Of a stretch of 64,000 nucleotides of DNA, positions 42,001 through 51,922 are shown piece after piece; within the stretch, counting starts at the first letter, position 1; each line of letters opens with the position of its first letter. The stretch lies in assembly GCF_009184865.1 (NCBI RefSeq), contig NZ_CP045096.1, positions 3,844,001-3,908,000 of the forward strand, in the 5' to 3' direction. This stretch comes from Streptomyces phaeolivaceus (lineage in GTDB: Bacteria > Actinomycetota > Actinomycetes > Streptomycetales > Streptomycetaceae). The notes under the pieces are model-generated. The model ran no database searches, was not told the origin of the DNA, and worked only from the letters and a program-made list of their open reading frames with translations. A program made the position numbers and the translations under genes.

Positions 42001-42945
42001 GTGGACGGACGGGACGGCGGGGCAGGTGGCGCCGCCGGGACCGGCGGGGCGCGGACCGGGGAGGGGCTCGCGGTCTGTACGGACCTGCCCCATGTGGGGA
42101 CGCATCTCACGGCCAACGACCCGGTCCGGATGCGGGAGTTCGCGCAGTCGCTGATCTCCGAGCTGAAGCGGCGGTACGAGTTGCTGGGCGGGCTGGGGTT
42201 CGGGGAGTGGCACACCCGGCGCGCGGTCTCCGGGCGGATCGTCCCGCAGCGTTCGGCGGCGTCGGGAGCCCCGGGGGCGGGGGCTTCGGGGTCCGGGGCC
42301 GCCCAGGCGGGGTCGGCCGGGGCGGCCGATCTCGACTCGTCCTCCAGTTCCACGCTGCGGCTGCGGCCGGCGGCGAGCCGCAGGAGCGCCGACCAGGACG
42401 GCAGGAGGGCGGCCGGGAAGAGCCCGGCCTCGGAGCTGCCCCGGCTCGTCGTCATCGTCGACGACCTGGACGCCCTGCTGTCGCCCCCGCTGGGTTCCAC
42501 GGGGCGGCCGGCGGCCGGGTCGGTCGTACGGGCCCTGGAGGCGGTGGCCCGGGAGGGCGAGCGGCTCGGGGTGCATCTGGTCGCCACGACCGGGGCCGGT
42601 GGGCGTACGGGCGAGGGTGAGCTGGGGCGGGCGGCCGGTGGGCGGGTCGTGCTGAGCGCGCCCGTGCCGGGGCCGGACGAACCGGCTCCCGGGCGGGGGG
42701 AGTTGCTGGGCGAGGGAGAGCGTACGACCGCGTTCCAGGCGGGCCGCGTCACGGGGCGCATCCCGCGTACGGCGACCCTCCGGCCGACCGTCGTCCCGCT
42801 CGACTGGGCCCGCATGGGCGACCCGCCGGCCCGCCGCCCCGTCCGCGAGCTGGGCAACGGCCCCACCGACCTGGCGCTGCTGGCCAGCGCCCTGGACCGC
42901 GCGGCCAGGGAGGTCTCGGCGACGGAGGTCCCGTCCCTGCTCTGA
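39058..42945 (+). CDS. FHA-domain FtsK/SpoIIIE-type ATPase
   Basis: 1,295 residues from ATG 39058. An FHA domain (residues about 117-195) has GRSADADVPLDDPDVSRLHC and STNGTTLDG, the phosphothreonine-binding signatures. A long low-complexity linker with SGSGSG repeats follows. The C-terminal ATPase has Walker A GPVGSGRTE (951-959, Lys replaced by Arg) and Walker B LVVIVDDLDALL (1130-1141). It resembles cytosolic EccC/FtsK-like pumps of type VII secretion, with only one clear ATPase module. The FHA domain suggests control by PkaA/PkaB phosphorylation. No membrane helices are obvious. Confidence 0.75.
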   Translation: MQIRLTVVDPLGPPSEPRGRATACDVLVTAPAGTALAAVASGLASAVGDGGGGAERLERGREVGGGQVVLYAGAERLDAQRCTLGEPPLIDGAVLSLGAPAESGPEVDEAAAQLHVVAGPDAGGVHLLHGGKIHIGRSADADVPLDDPDVSRLHCAVTLAGDGRVSVVDLGSTNGTTLDGTRVGDRPVRLAPGALLRIGESALRLASSSGARGITTAPDGEGHVRVAVGGAGAESGFGSGFGSGSGSGSGGAARGAADPERGRAERRTVPGQGGVPGIERTSEPPSERTTEQAAERTSGRTSGRTAGGSGVPAPATGRGAVPVARRGPVDEGAPGEGRAEAHGRADDTRETQDGRETRGSREPRGDDDSYGPVESGTRKGTPLRGTDVPRGLRKRGGFGAWARRLAGGRAQAGAEYDPYEYDAEYDEDERGAMASVLPAGGERQPETWPDPAALLLTALGPGARLWERGPGHPEALTVRLGTTDRAAPDGSGLLPAVPVTTGLREVGALGLAGPRPRLMGLTRAVVAQLAALHSPDALELVLISADRSRTPQERAADWSWLGWLPHLRPAHGQDCRLLLAYDREQTTARLDELLRRVEDHAADTAGHAPGSTAGTGGGRTAGGAEAGSSGPRAVRRPSWAREDGPAGSGFDGPYTVVIVDGDPGGADVREAVGRLAQEGPFAGIHVVCLAETESASPASPVTETYTAACEFSPAFRACGAVALLSGDVATALRLLRVTSAGHGTRSGPGGTGQGGSGRTGATRTASSASPTSSGSPTSSASPAASSSASSAGHARGAEAGASSSRTHTHIDLAGGARSGADERTHPGTRDIPALDADDAPGLLNHGTVATLDAVSAAWAERFARALAPLRTDGAAGDRQARVSAPLPQSARLLDELGLARATPASLMARWADAADDTTALGGRAWAVLGAGPRGPVSVDLVAEGPHLLIEGPVGSGRTELLRSVAASLAAAERPDRLGIALVDGRDGGAGGAAGTGGARTGEGLAVCTDLPHVGTHLTANDPVRMREFAQSLISELKRRYELLGGLGFGEWHTRRAVSGRIVPQRSAASGAPGAGASGSGAAQAGSAGAADLDSSSSSTLRLRPAASRRSADQDGRRAAGKSPASELPRLVVIVDDLDALLSPPLGSTGRPAAGSVVRALEAVAREGERLGVHLVATTGAGGRTGEGELGRAAGGRVVLSAPVPGPDEPAPGRGELLGEGERTTAFQAGRVTGRIPRTATLRPTVVPLDWARMGDPPARRPVRELGNGPTDLALLASALDRAAREVSATEVPSLL

Positions 42946-42956
42946 GCGGCAGCGGG

Positions 42957-42976
42957 GAGGGGGCCGCAGGCCCCTC
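42957..42976 (+). terminator. Hairpin after the FHA/FtsK gene
   Basis: GAGGGGGCC pairs with GGCCCCTC around GCA, 11 bases after the stop, followed by a partial family-A arm (about 42977-42997). Confidence 0.55.
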
Positions 42977-43209
42977 AAGGGGCGCGGGGAACGTCGCGAG
43001 CGACCACGACGGACCGGTCACCCGCCGACGACGAGGCACCCCCACGGCGATCAGGCACCCGGCCCCCGACCCCACTCCATGGTCACGACGCGGTCACGAT
43101 CAAGACGTACACCCGGCAGGCGCCCTTGCCGCCCCCTCCCACCCGGCGTAGACCAGAGCGCACGGGACAGCGCTCTACGTTCGACGACGCACGGAGAACG
43201 GGGTCAGTG

Positions 43210-44646
43210 ATGCGCAACATCCACCGCATTCGTCGCACTCTTCGCACGCTTCGTACAGCACACCAGCCCAACACCCCGCACAAGCGGGCCCATCCCCCCA
43301 CGCACAACGCCCTCGCGGCCCTCGCCGCAGGCGTCCTCGCCCTCTCCCTCACCGCCTGCGGCGGCGGTGACGACGACAACGGGGACGAGGGCGACACCGG
43401 CACCGGCGGCAAGGAGGCCGGCGTCCAACTCCCCAAGCTGGACGGCCAGAAGCTGGAGGTCGCGGCCGTCTTCACCGGCCCGGAACTGGACAACTTCCAG
43501 AAGGTGCTGGACGAGTTCGAGAAACGCACCGGCGCCTCGGTGACGTTCGTACCGACCGGCAACAACACCTCCACGTTCCTCGGTACGAAGATCGAGGGCG
43601 GCAAGCCGCCGGACGTCGCGTTCCTGCCGCAGGTCGGTGTGTTGCACCAGTTCGCCGAGAAGGGCTGGGTGAAACCGCTCGGGGCCGATGCCCAGGCCCA
43701 GTTGGACAAGAACTTCTCGGCCGGCTGGAAGGACCTCGGCGCGTACGAGGGCAAGCAGTACGGCGTCTACGCGAAGGCCGCCAACAAGTCCCTGGTCTGG
43801 TACAACGCGGGGGCCTTCGAGGCGGCCGGGATCACCGGGGAGCCCAAGACCTGGGACGAGTTCCTGGAGACCGCGCAGACGCTCTCCGACGCCGGTACGC
43901 CCGCCGTGTCCGTCGGCGGCGCCGACGGCTGGACGCTCACCGACTGGTTCGAGAACGTGTACCTCTCGCAGGCCGGCCCGGAGAAGTACGACCAGCTGGC
44001 CAAGCACGAGATCAAGTGGACGGATCCCTCGGTCAGGGACGCCCTCACCACGCTCGCCGAGCTGTGGGGCAAGGACGATCTGCTGGCGGGCGGCTCCTCC
44101 GGGGCGCTGCAGACCGACTACATCAAGTCGATCACCAACACCTTCGCCGGGGACACCCAGGCCGGGATGGTCTTCGAGGGCGACTTCGTGGCCGTCACCG
44201 TCAACGGTGACACGGACGCGAAGATCGGCACGGACGCCAAGGTCTTCCCGTTCCCGGCGGTCGGCGACGACTCCCCCGTGGTCACCGGCGGCGACGCGGC
44301 CGTGGCGCTGAAGGACGGCGAGGGCGCGCAGGCGCTGCTCACCTTCCTCGCCTCGACCGACGCGGCGGAGATCTGGGCGGCGCAGGGCGGCTTCCTCTCC
44401 CCCAACAAGGAGATGGACGAGGCCAGTTACAAGGACGACGTCACCCGGGAGATCGCCAAGGCGCTGCTCGCGGCGGGCGACGACTTCCGCTTCGACATGT
44501 CCGACCAGGCCCCGGCGGCGTTCGGCGGCACCCAGGGCGTCGGCGAGTGGAAGGACCTGCAGGACTTCCTGAAGAACCCCGACGACGTGGCCGGTGCCCA
44601 GAAACAGCTGGAGACCGACGCGGCGAAGGCCTACGGGAACGGCTGA
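43210..44646 (+). CDS. ABC sugar transporter substrate-binding lipoprotein
   Basis: 478 residues from ATG 43210; the GTG at 43207 is also in frame. An Arg-rich N-terminus precedes a lipobox (LALSLTAC, Cys near residue 53). The mature part is a family-1 extracellular sugar-binding fold (LEVAAVFTGPELDNFQKVLD, FLPQVGVLHQFAEKGWVKPL, GMVFEGDFVAVTVNG). It captures an oligosaccharide or related carbohydrate outside the membrane for the two permeases encoded next. The substrate cannot be read from sequence. Confidence 0.88.
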   Translation: MRNIHRIRRTLRTLRTAHQPNTPHKRAHPPTHNALAALAAGVLALSLTACGGGDDDNGDEGDTGTGGKEAGVQLPKLDGQKLEVAAVFTGPELDNFQKVLDEFEKRTGASVTFVPTGNNTSTFLGTKIEGGKPPDVAFLPQVGVLHQFAEKGWVKPLGADAQAQLDKNFSAGWKDLGAYEGKQYGVYAKAANKSLVWYNAGAFEAAGITGEPKTWDEFLETAQTLSDAGTPAVSVGGADGWTLTDWFENVYLSQAGPEKYDQLAKHEIKWTDPSVRDALTTLAELWGKDDLLAGGSSGALQTDYIKSITNTFAGDTQAGMVFEGDFVAVTVNGDTDAKIGTDAKVFPFPAVGDDSPVVTGGDAAVALKDGEGAQALLTFLASTDAAEIWAAQGGFLSPNKEMDEASYKDDVTREIAKALLAAGDDFRFDMSDQAPAAFGGTQGVGEWKDLQDFLKNPDDVAGAQKQLETDAAKAYGNG

Positions 44647-44656
44647 CGGCCGCCTC

Positions 44657-46018
44657 ATGCCGTCCGCCGTGACGAAGACGGCGGGGGGCGCCGGCGCGAC
44701 GCCGACGCCCCCCGCCGCATCGCGCAAGAGCGTGACGAGGACCCGGCTGTGGGTGGCGGTGCTGTTTCTGCTGCCCGCGCTGGTGCTGCTCGGCGCGCTC
44801 GTGGTCTACCCGATCGGGTACTCGATCTGGCGGAGCCTGTTCGACGCGGACGGCTCGGGCTTCGTCGGCCTCGACAACTACGCGGACATCTTCTCCGACG
44901 ACTCCACCCTCGTCGCCGTACGCAACACCGCGATCTGGGTCGCGGTGGCCCCGGCGCTCGTCACCGCGCTCGGGCTGATCTTCGCGGTGCTGACCGAACG
45001 GGTGCGCTGGGGAACGGCGTTCAAGCTGATCGTCTTCATGCCGATGGCGATCTCGATGCTGGCCGCCGGGATCATCTTCCGGCTGGTGTACGAGCAGGAT
45101 CCGGACCAGGGCGTCGCCAACGCGGTCGTGACGTCCGTGCACGACGTGTTCGTGGACGAGTCGGTGTATCCGAAGGCCCGGCCCCATGCCCAGGTGAGCG
45201 ATCTGAAGGCGTCCGGCGGCGGGTCGTTCACCACGGAGGGGACCGTGCGGTACGGGGACTCGAAGCGGCTCCCGCTGGTGGGCATCGCCCCGAACCGGCT
45301 GCCGGGCACCCCGCAGGACGCGAAGGCCGCGCCCCCCGAGCTGGGAAAGGTCACCGGCACGGTCTGGCTGGACTTCAAGCTGGGCGGCGGCGGTGAGAAG
45401 GGGGTGATCGACCCCGGCGAGAAGGCTCTGGAGGGCGTCGAGGTCGAGGCGGTGAAGGACGGGAAGGTCGTCGCCACCGCGCGCAGCGGCGCCGACGGCA
45501 CGTTCAGCCTGCCGGAAGCCGCCGACGGGGCCCGACTGAGGCTGCCCGGCTCGAACTTCGCGGCGCCCTACAACGGTATCGACTGGCTCGGCCCGACCCT
45601 CGTCACCCCGGCCGTGATCGGCTCGTACATCTGGATGTGGGCGGGCTTCGCGATGGTGCTGATCGCGGCGGGGCTCGCCGGGGTCGACCGGAATCTGCTG
45701 GAGGCGGCCCGGGTGGACGGGGCGAACGAGTGGCAGGTGTTCCGGAAGGTCACCGTGCCGCTGCTCGCGCCGGTCCTGGTCGTCGTCCTGGTCACGCTGA
45801 TGATCAATGTGATGAAGGTGTTCGACCTCGTCTACATCATCGCGCCCCAGCCCACCCAGGACGAGGCCAACGTCCTCGCGCTGCAGCTGTACTTGGTGTC
45901 GTACGGCGGTGGGGGCGACTTCGGTCTCGGCAGCGCGATCGGTGTGGTCCTGCTGCTGCTCGTGCTGCCGGTGATGTGGGTCAACATCCGGCGCCTCAGG
46001 AAGGAGCGCCAGCGGTGA
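44657..46018 (+). CDS. Sugar ABC permease (MalF-like) with inserted Cna-B/SdrD-like domain
   Basis: 453 residues from ATG 44657, ten bases after the binding protein. Membrane helices start at WVAVLFLLPALVLLGALVVY. The MalF signature EAARVDGANEWQVFRKVTVP is present near residue 355. Between helices, residues about 155-310 form an extracytoplasmic insertion of about 150 residues ending in GVIDPGEKALEGVEVEAVKD and GADGTFSLPEAADGARLRLP, a strand pattern like Cna-B/SdrD or carboxypeptidase-regulatory domains. Ordinary permeases of this family are about 300 residues. It is coupled to the next permease by a GTGA overlap. Confidence 0.85.
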   Translation: MPSAVTKTAGGAGATPTPPAASRKSVTRTRLWVAVLFLLPALVLLGALVVYPIGYSIWRSLFDADGSGFVGLDNYADIFSDDSTLVAVRNTAIWVAVAPALVTALGLIFAVLTERVRWGTAFKLIVFMPMAISMLAAGIIFRLVYEQDPDQGVANAVVTSVHDVFVDESVYPKARPHAQVSDLKASGGGSFTTEGTVRYGDSKRLPLVGIAPNRLPGTPQDAKAAPPELGKVTGTVWLDFKLGGGGEKGVIDPGEKALEGVEVEAVKDGKVVATARSGADGTFSLPEAADGARLRLPGSNFAAPYNGIDWLGPTLVTPAVIGSYIWMWAGFAMVLIAAGLAGVDRNLLEAARVDGANEWQVFRKVTVPLLAPVLVVVLVTLMINVMKVFDLVYIIAPQPTQDEANVLALQLYLVSYGGGGDFGLGSAIGVVLLLLVLPVMWVNIRRLRKERQR

Positions 46019-46917
46019 CGACTGTCGAGGAACGCCCCACGGCCGAACGCCCCACGACCGTCGGGAAACGCTCCGTCGCCTCCCGGCTCGCGAGCGGCGC
46101 GGCGGGGGGCGCACTGCGTGTGTTCCTGCTGCTGGTGGCGCTGTTCTGGCTGGTGCCGACCTTCGGGCTGCTGGTGTCGTCGTTCCGCGACCCCACGGAC
46201 ATCGCCACCTCCGGGTGGTGGAAGGTGTTCTCCGCCCCGGCCCAACTCACCACCAAGAGCTACCAGTCGCTCCTGGAGAACGACGACATCACGAACGCCC
46301 TCTTCAACACGATCTGGATCACGGTGCCGGCCACCCTGCTGGTCGTCCTGATCGGCGCGATGGCCGGATACGCCTTCGCCTGGCTGGACTTCAAGGGCCG
46401 CGACTGGTGGTTCATGCTCGTGGTGGGGCTGCTGGTGGTGCCGGTGCAGGTGGCGCTGATCCCGCTGTCCGGGCTCTTCCGGGACCTCGGGATCTTCGGC
46501 GACATCATCGGGGTCGTCCTCTTCCACGTGGGCTTCGGACTGCCGTTCGCGATCTTCCTGTTGCGGAACTTCTTCGCGGAGATCCCCCGGGAGCTGCTGG
46601 AGGCTGCGCGGCTGGACGGGGCCGGTGAGGTACGGCTGTTCGCGACGGTCGTCCTGCCGCTGGCCGCACCGGCGTTGGCCTCCCTCGGCATCTTCCAGTT
46701 CCTCTGGGTCTGGAACGACATGCTGGTCGCCCTGGTCTTCTCCAGCTCCGACTCCCAGCCGCTGACGGTCGCACTCCAGCAGCAGGTACGGCAGTTCGGC
46801 AGCAACATCGAGATCCTGGCGCCGGGCGCGTTCATCTCGATGGTGATCCCCCTGGCCGTGTTCTTCGCGTTCCAGCGGCAGTTCGTGTCGGGGGTGATGG
46901 CTGGGGCGGTGAAGTAG
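46015..46917 (+). CDS. Sugar ABC permease (MalG-like)
   Basis: 300 residues from GTG 46015, overlapping the previous stop. Six membrane helices and the EAA loop EAARLDGAGEVRLFATVVLP (near residue 200) identify the second permease of a CUT1-type carbohydrate importer. No ATP-binding subunit is encoded here; Streptomyces importers of this class commonly share one MsiK-type ATPase encoded elsewhere. A terminator hairpin follows 20 bases later. Confidence 0.9.
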   Translation: MTTVEERPTAERPTTVGKRSVASRLASGAAGGALRVFLLLVALFWLVPTFGLLVSSFRDPTDIATSGWWKVFSAPAQLTTKSYQSLLENDDITNALFNTIWITVPATLLVVLIGAMAGYAFAWLDFKGRDWWFMLVVGLLVVPVQVALIPLSGLFRDLGIFGDIIGVVLFHVGFGLPFAIFLLRNFFAEIPRELLEAARLDGAGEVRLFATVVLPLAAPALASLGIFQFLWVWNDMLVALVFSSSDSQPLTVALQQQVRQFGSNIEILAPGAFISMVIPLAVFFAFQRQFVSGVMAGAVK

Positions 46918-46936
46918 GCACCGGGCACTCAAGAGT

Positions 46937-46968
46937 TGAACGGCAGGGGGCGCAGCCCCCGCCGTTCA
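46937..46968 (+). terminator. Terminator hairpin of the ABC operon
   Basis: TGAACGGC-A-GGGGGC pairs with GCCCCCGCCGTTCA around GCA, with a single bulged A. Confidence 0.75.
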
Positions 46969-47030
46969 GGGGCGCGGGGCTGTATCGATGTGCGGCTCCG
47001 CCGCGTGGGCGCGAGCAACCCCCGCGCACC
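46969..47030. repeat. Dispersed intergenic repeat, family B, copy 2
   Basis: GGGGCGCGGGGCTGTATCGA and the following TGCGGCTCCGCCGCGTGGGC are the reverse complement, with few changes, of the repeat at about 803-878 in the phage region. It lies just after the ABC operon terminator. Confidence 0.6.
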
Positions 47031-47152
47031 CGCACCCGAATTACACACCCGCACGCCCCCAACTCCCCCAGAAATCCCCCGTATGGAACACGCACCGTAA
47101 CCAAATCATCCCATCGGCCGTTTCCGGGCAGTATGCCCGCGCCGACCCATGG

Positions 47153-49396
47153 ATGTCCTCCTTGCCCAGGTTCAGTGTCATCGTTCCCGCGTACAAGGTT
47201 CAGGCGTACCTGCACGAATGCCTGGATTCCGTGCTGTCCCAGTCCTTCACCGACCTCGAAGTGATCGTCGTCGACGACGCCTCCCCCGACAACTGCGGCG
47301 CGATCGCCGACGAGACCGCCGCGCGCGACCCGCGCGTACGGCGGACCGTGCGCCTGCGGGAGAACGCCGGCCCGGGTGCCGCCCGCAACAAGGGGATGGA
47401 GTACGCCAGGGGCGACTACCTCCTCTTCCTCGACGGCGACGACACGTTCACGCCGGGCGCGCTCCAGGCGATCGCCGACCGCGTCAAGGAGACCGGCGAA
47501 CCCGACGTCCTCGTCCACGACTTCGCCCGCACCTCCTGGTCGGGCGCGCCGGTCCGCGTCGCACACGACCCCCGGCTCACCGAACAGGGCCCGGCCCCGT
47601 TCCGCCTCGACGACCGTCCGGGCCTGCTGAACATCCGCCCGGTGGTGTGGAACAAGGCGTACAAGCGGGAGTTCGTCGAGGACCACGACTTCCGGTTCCC
47701 GTCCGGCGTCTACGAGGACACGGCGTGGACGTACCCCGTCCTGATGGCCGCCGAGTCCGTGGCCACCCTCGACCGGGTCTGTGTCCACCAGCGCCGGCGC
47801 CGCCACGGCAGCCTGCTCGGGGCGACCACCCGCGGCCACTTCGACGTGTTCGGGCAGTACGACCGGGTGTTCGCGTACATCGACGAGCGGCCGGAGCTGG
47901 CGCAGTGGCGCCCGGTGCTGTTCCGGCGCATGCTCGACCACCTCACCTCCGTGTTCTCCCAGCGCCACCGGTTGCCGCGCGAGGCGCGCGCCGAGTTCCT
48001 GCGCACGGTCCGCGCGCACTGCGCCCGCTATCACACGCCGGGCGCCCCCATCCGCGCCCGCGCCCGGGTCCGGCACGCGCTCCTGCGGCTGGGCAGCCCG
48101 CGTACGTACCGGGCACTGTGGGCCCTGGCCCGGCTGGGCCGGGGCACCGGCCGCCTGGTGCGGGGCCTCGCCCGGCTGCTGCGCGCCGGCGGCCTCCGGG
48201 TCCACTACCGCGTGCAGCGCCTGCTGCCGCTGCGGGCCGACCGGGCGGTGTTCGGCGCGTACGACGGCCGGGGCTATGTGTGCGGCCCGGCCGCGCTGGA
48301 GAACGCGTTCCGTACATACGTCCCCACGATGCGCACGGCGTGGGTCGCGCGCCCCGAGCACCACCACACGCTCCCGGTGGCGACCCGGCGGGTGCTGCCC
48401 GACTCGATGGCGTACTGGACGGCGCTCGCCCGCTCCAAGTACCTCGTGCACAACACGGACTTCGACCGGCGCCTGGTCAAGCGGGCCGGTCAGGTCCTCC
48501 TCCAGACCCAGCACGGCACTCCGCTCAAGCACATGGGCCTGGACCTCCAGGACCGGCCGGCGGCGGCGCGCGGCACGGACTTCGCGGCGGCCCTGCGCGG
48601 CAGCGACCAGTGGGACTTCGTCCTGTCGGGCAACCGGCACTCCACCCTGGTCTGGGAGCGGGTGTTCCCGTCCGCGTACACGACCCTCGAATACGGCTCC
48701 CCGCGCAACGACGTGTTCCTGAGGGCCAATTCGACGGACGTGGCCCGGGTGCGCGAGCACCTCGGCATCCCCGAGGGCGCGGTCGCCGTCCTGTACGCGC
48801 CCACCCACCGCGACTACCGGCACTCGCAGCGCGCCCACCTCGATCTGGAGCGGGTGCTGCGCAAGCTCGGGCCGCGTTTCGTGATCCTGGCCCGCGCCCA
48901 TCACGCGTACGACTCGCCGCTGACGGATCTGGCGCACGGCCGGCTGCTGGACGTGACCGACCACCCGAGTGTGGAGAACCTCTGCCTCGCCTCGGACGCG
49001 CTGGTCACCGACTACTCGTCCCTGATGTTCGACTACGCCAACCTCGACCGGCCGATCGTGATCCACGCGGAGGACTGGGAGGCGTACGAGGCGGCGCGCG
49101 GGACGTACTTCGATCTGCGGTCCTTCCCGCCGGGCGCGGTCGCCCGCAGCGAGGACGAGCTGATCGACATCTTCGCCACGGGGCACTGGCGCGGGTCGCG
49201 GTCGGCGCAGCTGCGGACGGCGTTCCGGGACCGGTTCTGCCCGTACGACGACGGGCGGGCGGCGGAGCGGGTGGTGCGGCGGGTGGTCCTGGGCGACACC
49301 TCCCCGGTCGACTTCGTCCCGCCGGCCGACCGCCACCCCGTCCCGTCCGCCGCGGCGGCCCATCCGGGCGGCGCGGACGATGTGCTGGGGACGTAG
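47153..49396 (+). CDS. GT2 glycosyltransferase fused to CDP-glycerol glycerophosphotransferase, copy 1
   Basis: 747 residues from ATG 47153; TTG 47162 (LPRFSVIVP) is an alternative because the paralogues start MPRFSVIVP. Residues 5-225 form a GT2 domain (VIVVDDASPDN, FLDGDDTF, YEDTAW). Residues about 375-720 form a TagB/TagF-like domain (TQHGTPLKHMG, YGSPRNDVFL, VLYAPTHRD, VTDYSSLMFDYANLDRP) that transfers glycerol phosphate from CDP-glycerol. It should act on the cytoplasmic side in teichoic-acid-like wall polymer synthesis, adding a sugar and polyol phosphate. Confidence 0.85.
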   Translation: MSSLPRFSVIVPAYKVQAYLHECLDSVLSQSFTDLEVIVVDDASPDNCGAIADETAARDPRVRRTVRLRENAGPGAARNKGMEYARGDYLLFLDGDDTFTPGALQAIADRVKETGEPDVLVHDFARTSWSGAPVRVAHDPRLTEQGPAPFRLDDRPGLLNIRPVVWNKAYKREFVEDHDFRFPSGVYEDTAWTYPVLMAAESVATLDRVCVHQRRRRHGSLLGATTRGHFDVFGQYDRVFAYIDERPELAQWRPVLFRRMLDHLTSVFSQRHRLPREARAEFLRTVRAHCARYHTPGAPIRARARVRHALLRLGSPRTYRALWALARLGRGTGRLVRGLARLLRAGGLRVHYRVQRLLPLRADRAVFGAYDGRGYVCGPAALENAFRTYVPTMRTAWVARPEHHHTLPVATRRVLPDSMAYWTALARSKYLVHNTDFDRRLVKRAGQVLLQTQHGTPLKHMGLDLQDRPAAARGTDFAAALRGSDQWDFVLSGNRHSTLVWERVFPSAYTTLEYGSPRNDVFLRANSTDVARVREHLGIPEGAVAVLYAPTHRDYRHSQRAHLDLERVLRKLGPRFVILARAHHAYDSPLTDLAHGRLLDVTDHPSVENLCLASDALVTDYSSLMFDYANLDRPIVIHAEDWEAYEAARGTYFDLRSFPPGAVARSEDELIDIFATGHWRGSRSAQLRTAFRDRFCPYDDGRAAERVVRRVVLGDTSPVDFVPPADRHPVPSAAAAHPGGADDVLGT

Positions 49397-49479
49397 GCGT
49401 TTCCTCGCCCCCGCCGCCCCTACCCATCCCATCCCATCCACCAGGGACTGCGCCCCTTCGACCCGCATCCGCGGGTCCG

Positions 49480-49575
49480 GTGGGGGCTTCTCGCGCAGTT
49501 CCCCGCGCCCCTTGGCAACCCGGGCGCACCCCCGTGCTTTTAAGGGGCGCGGGGAACTGCGCGAGAAGCCCCCAC
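49480..49575. repeat. Dispersed repeat family A, inverted pair
   Basis: Arms 49480-49513 and 49541-49574 are almost exact reverse complements (GTGGGGGCTTCTCGCGCAGT and CCCCGCGCCCCTT outside), with a 27-base middle, in the 217-base spacer between the first two glycerophosphotransferase genes. Confidence 0.88.
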
Positions 49576-49613
49576 TCACCCGCAGACGAAATACGCGTCC
49601 CCGAAAGGAAAGA

Positions 49614-51917
<2,304 letters not shown>

Positions 51918-51922
51918 CGGAC

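Noticed and set aside
43204..44727. Minus-strand 507-residue frame opposite the sugar-binding lipoprotein
   Set aside because: No signal or domain features; the plus strand has a lipobox and a binding-protein fold.
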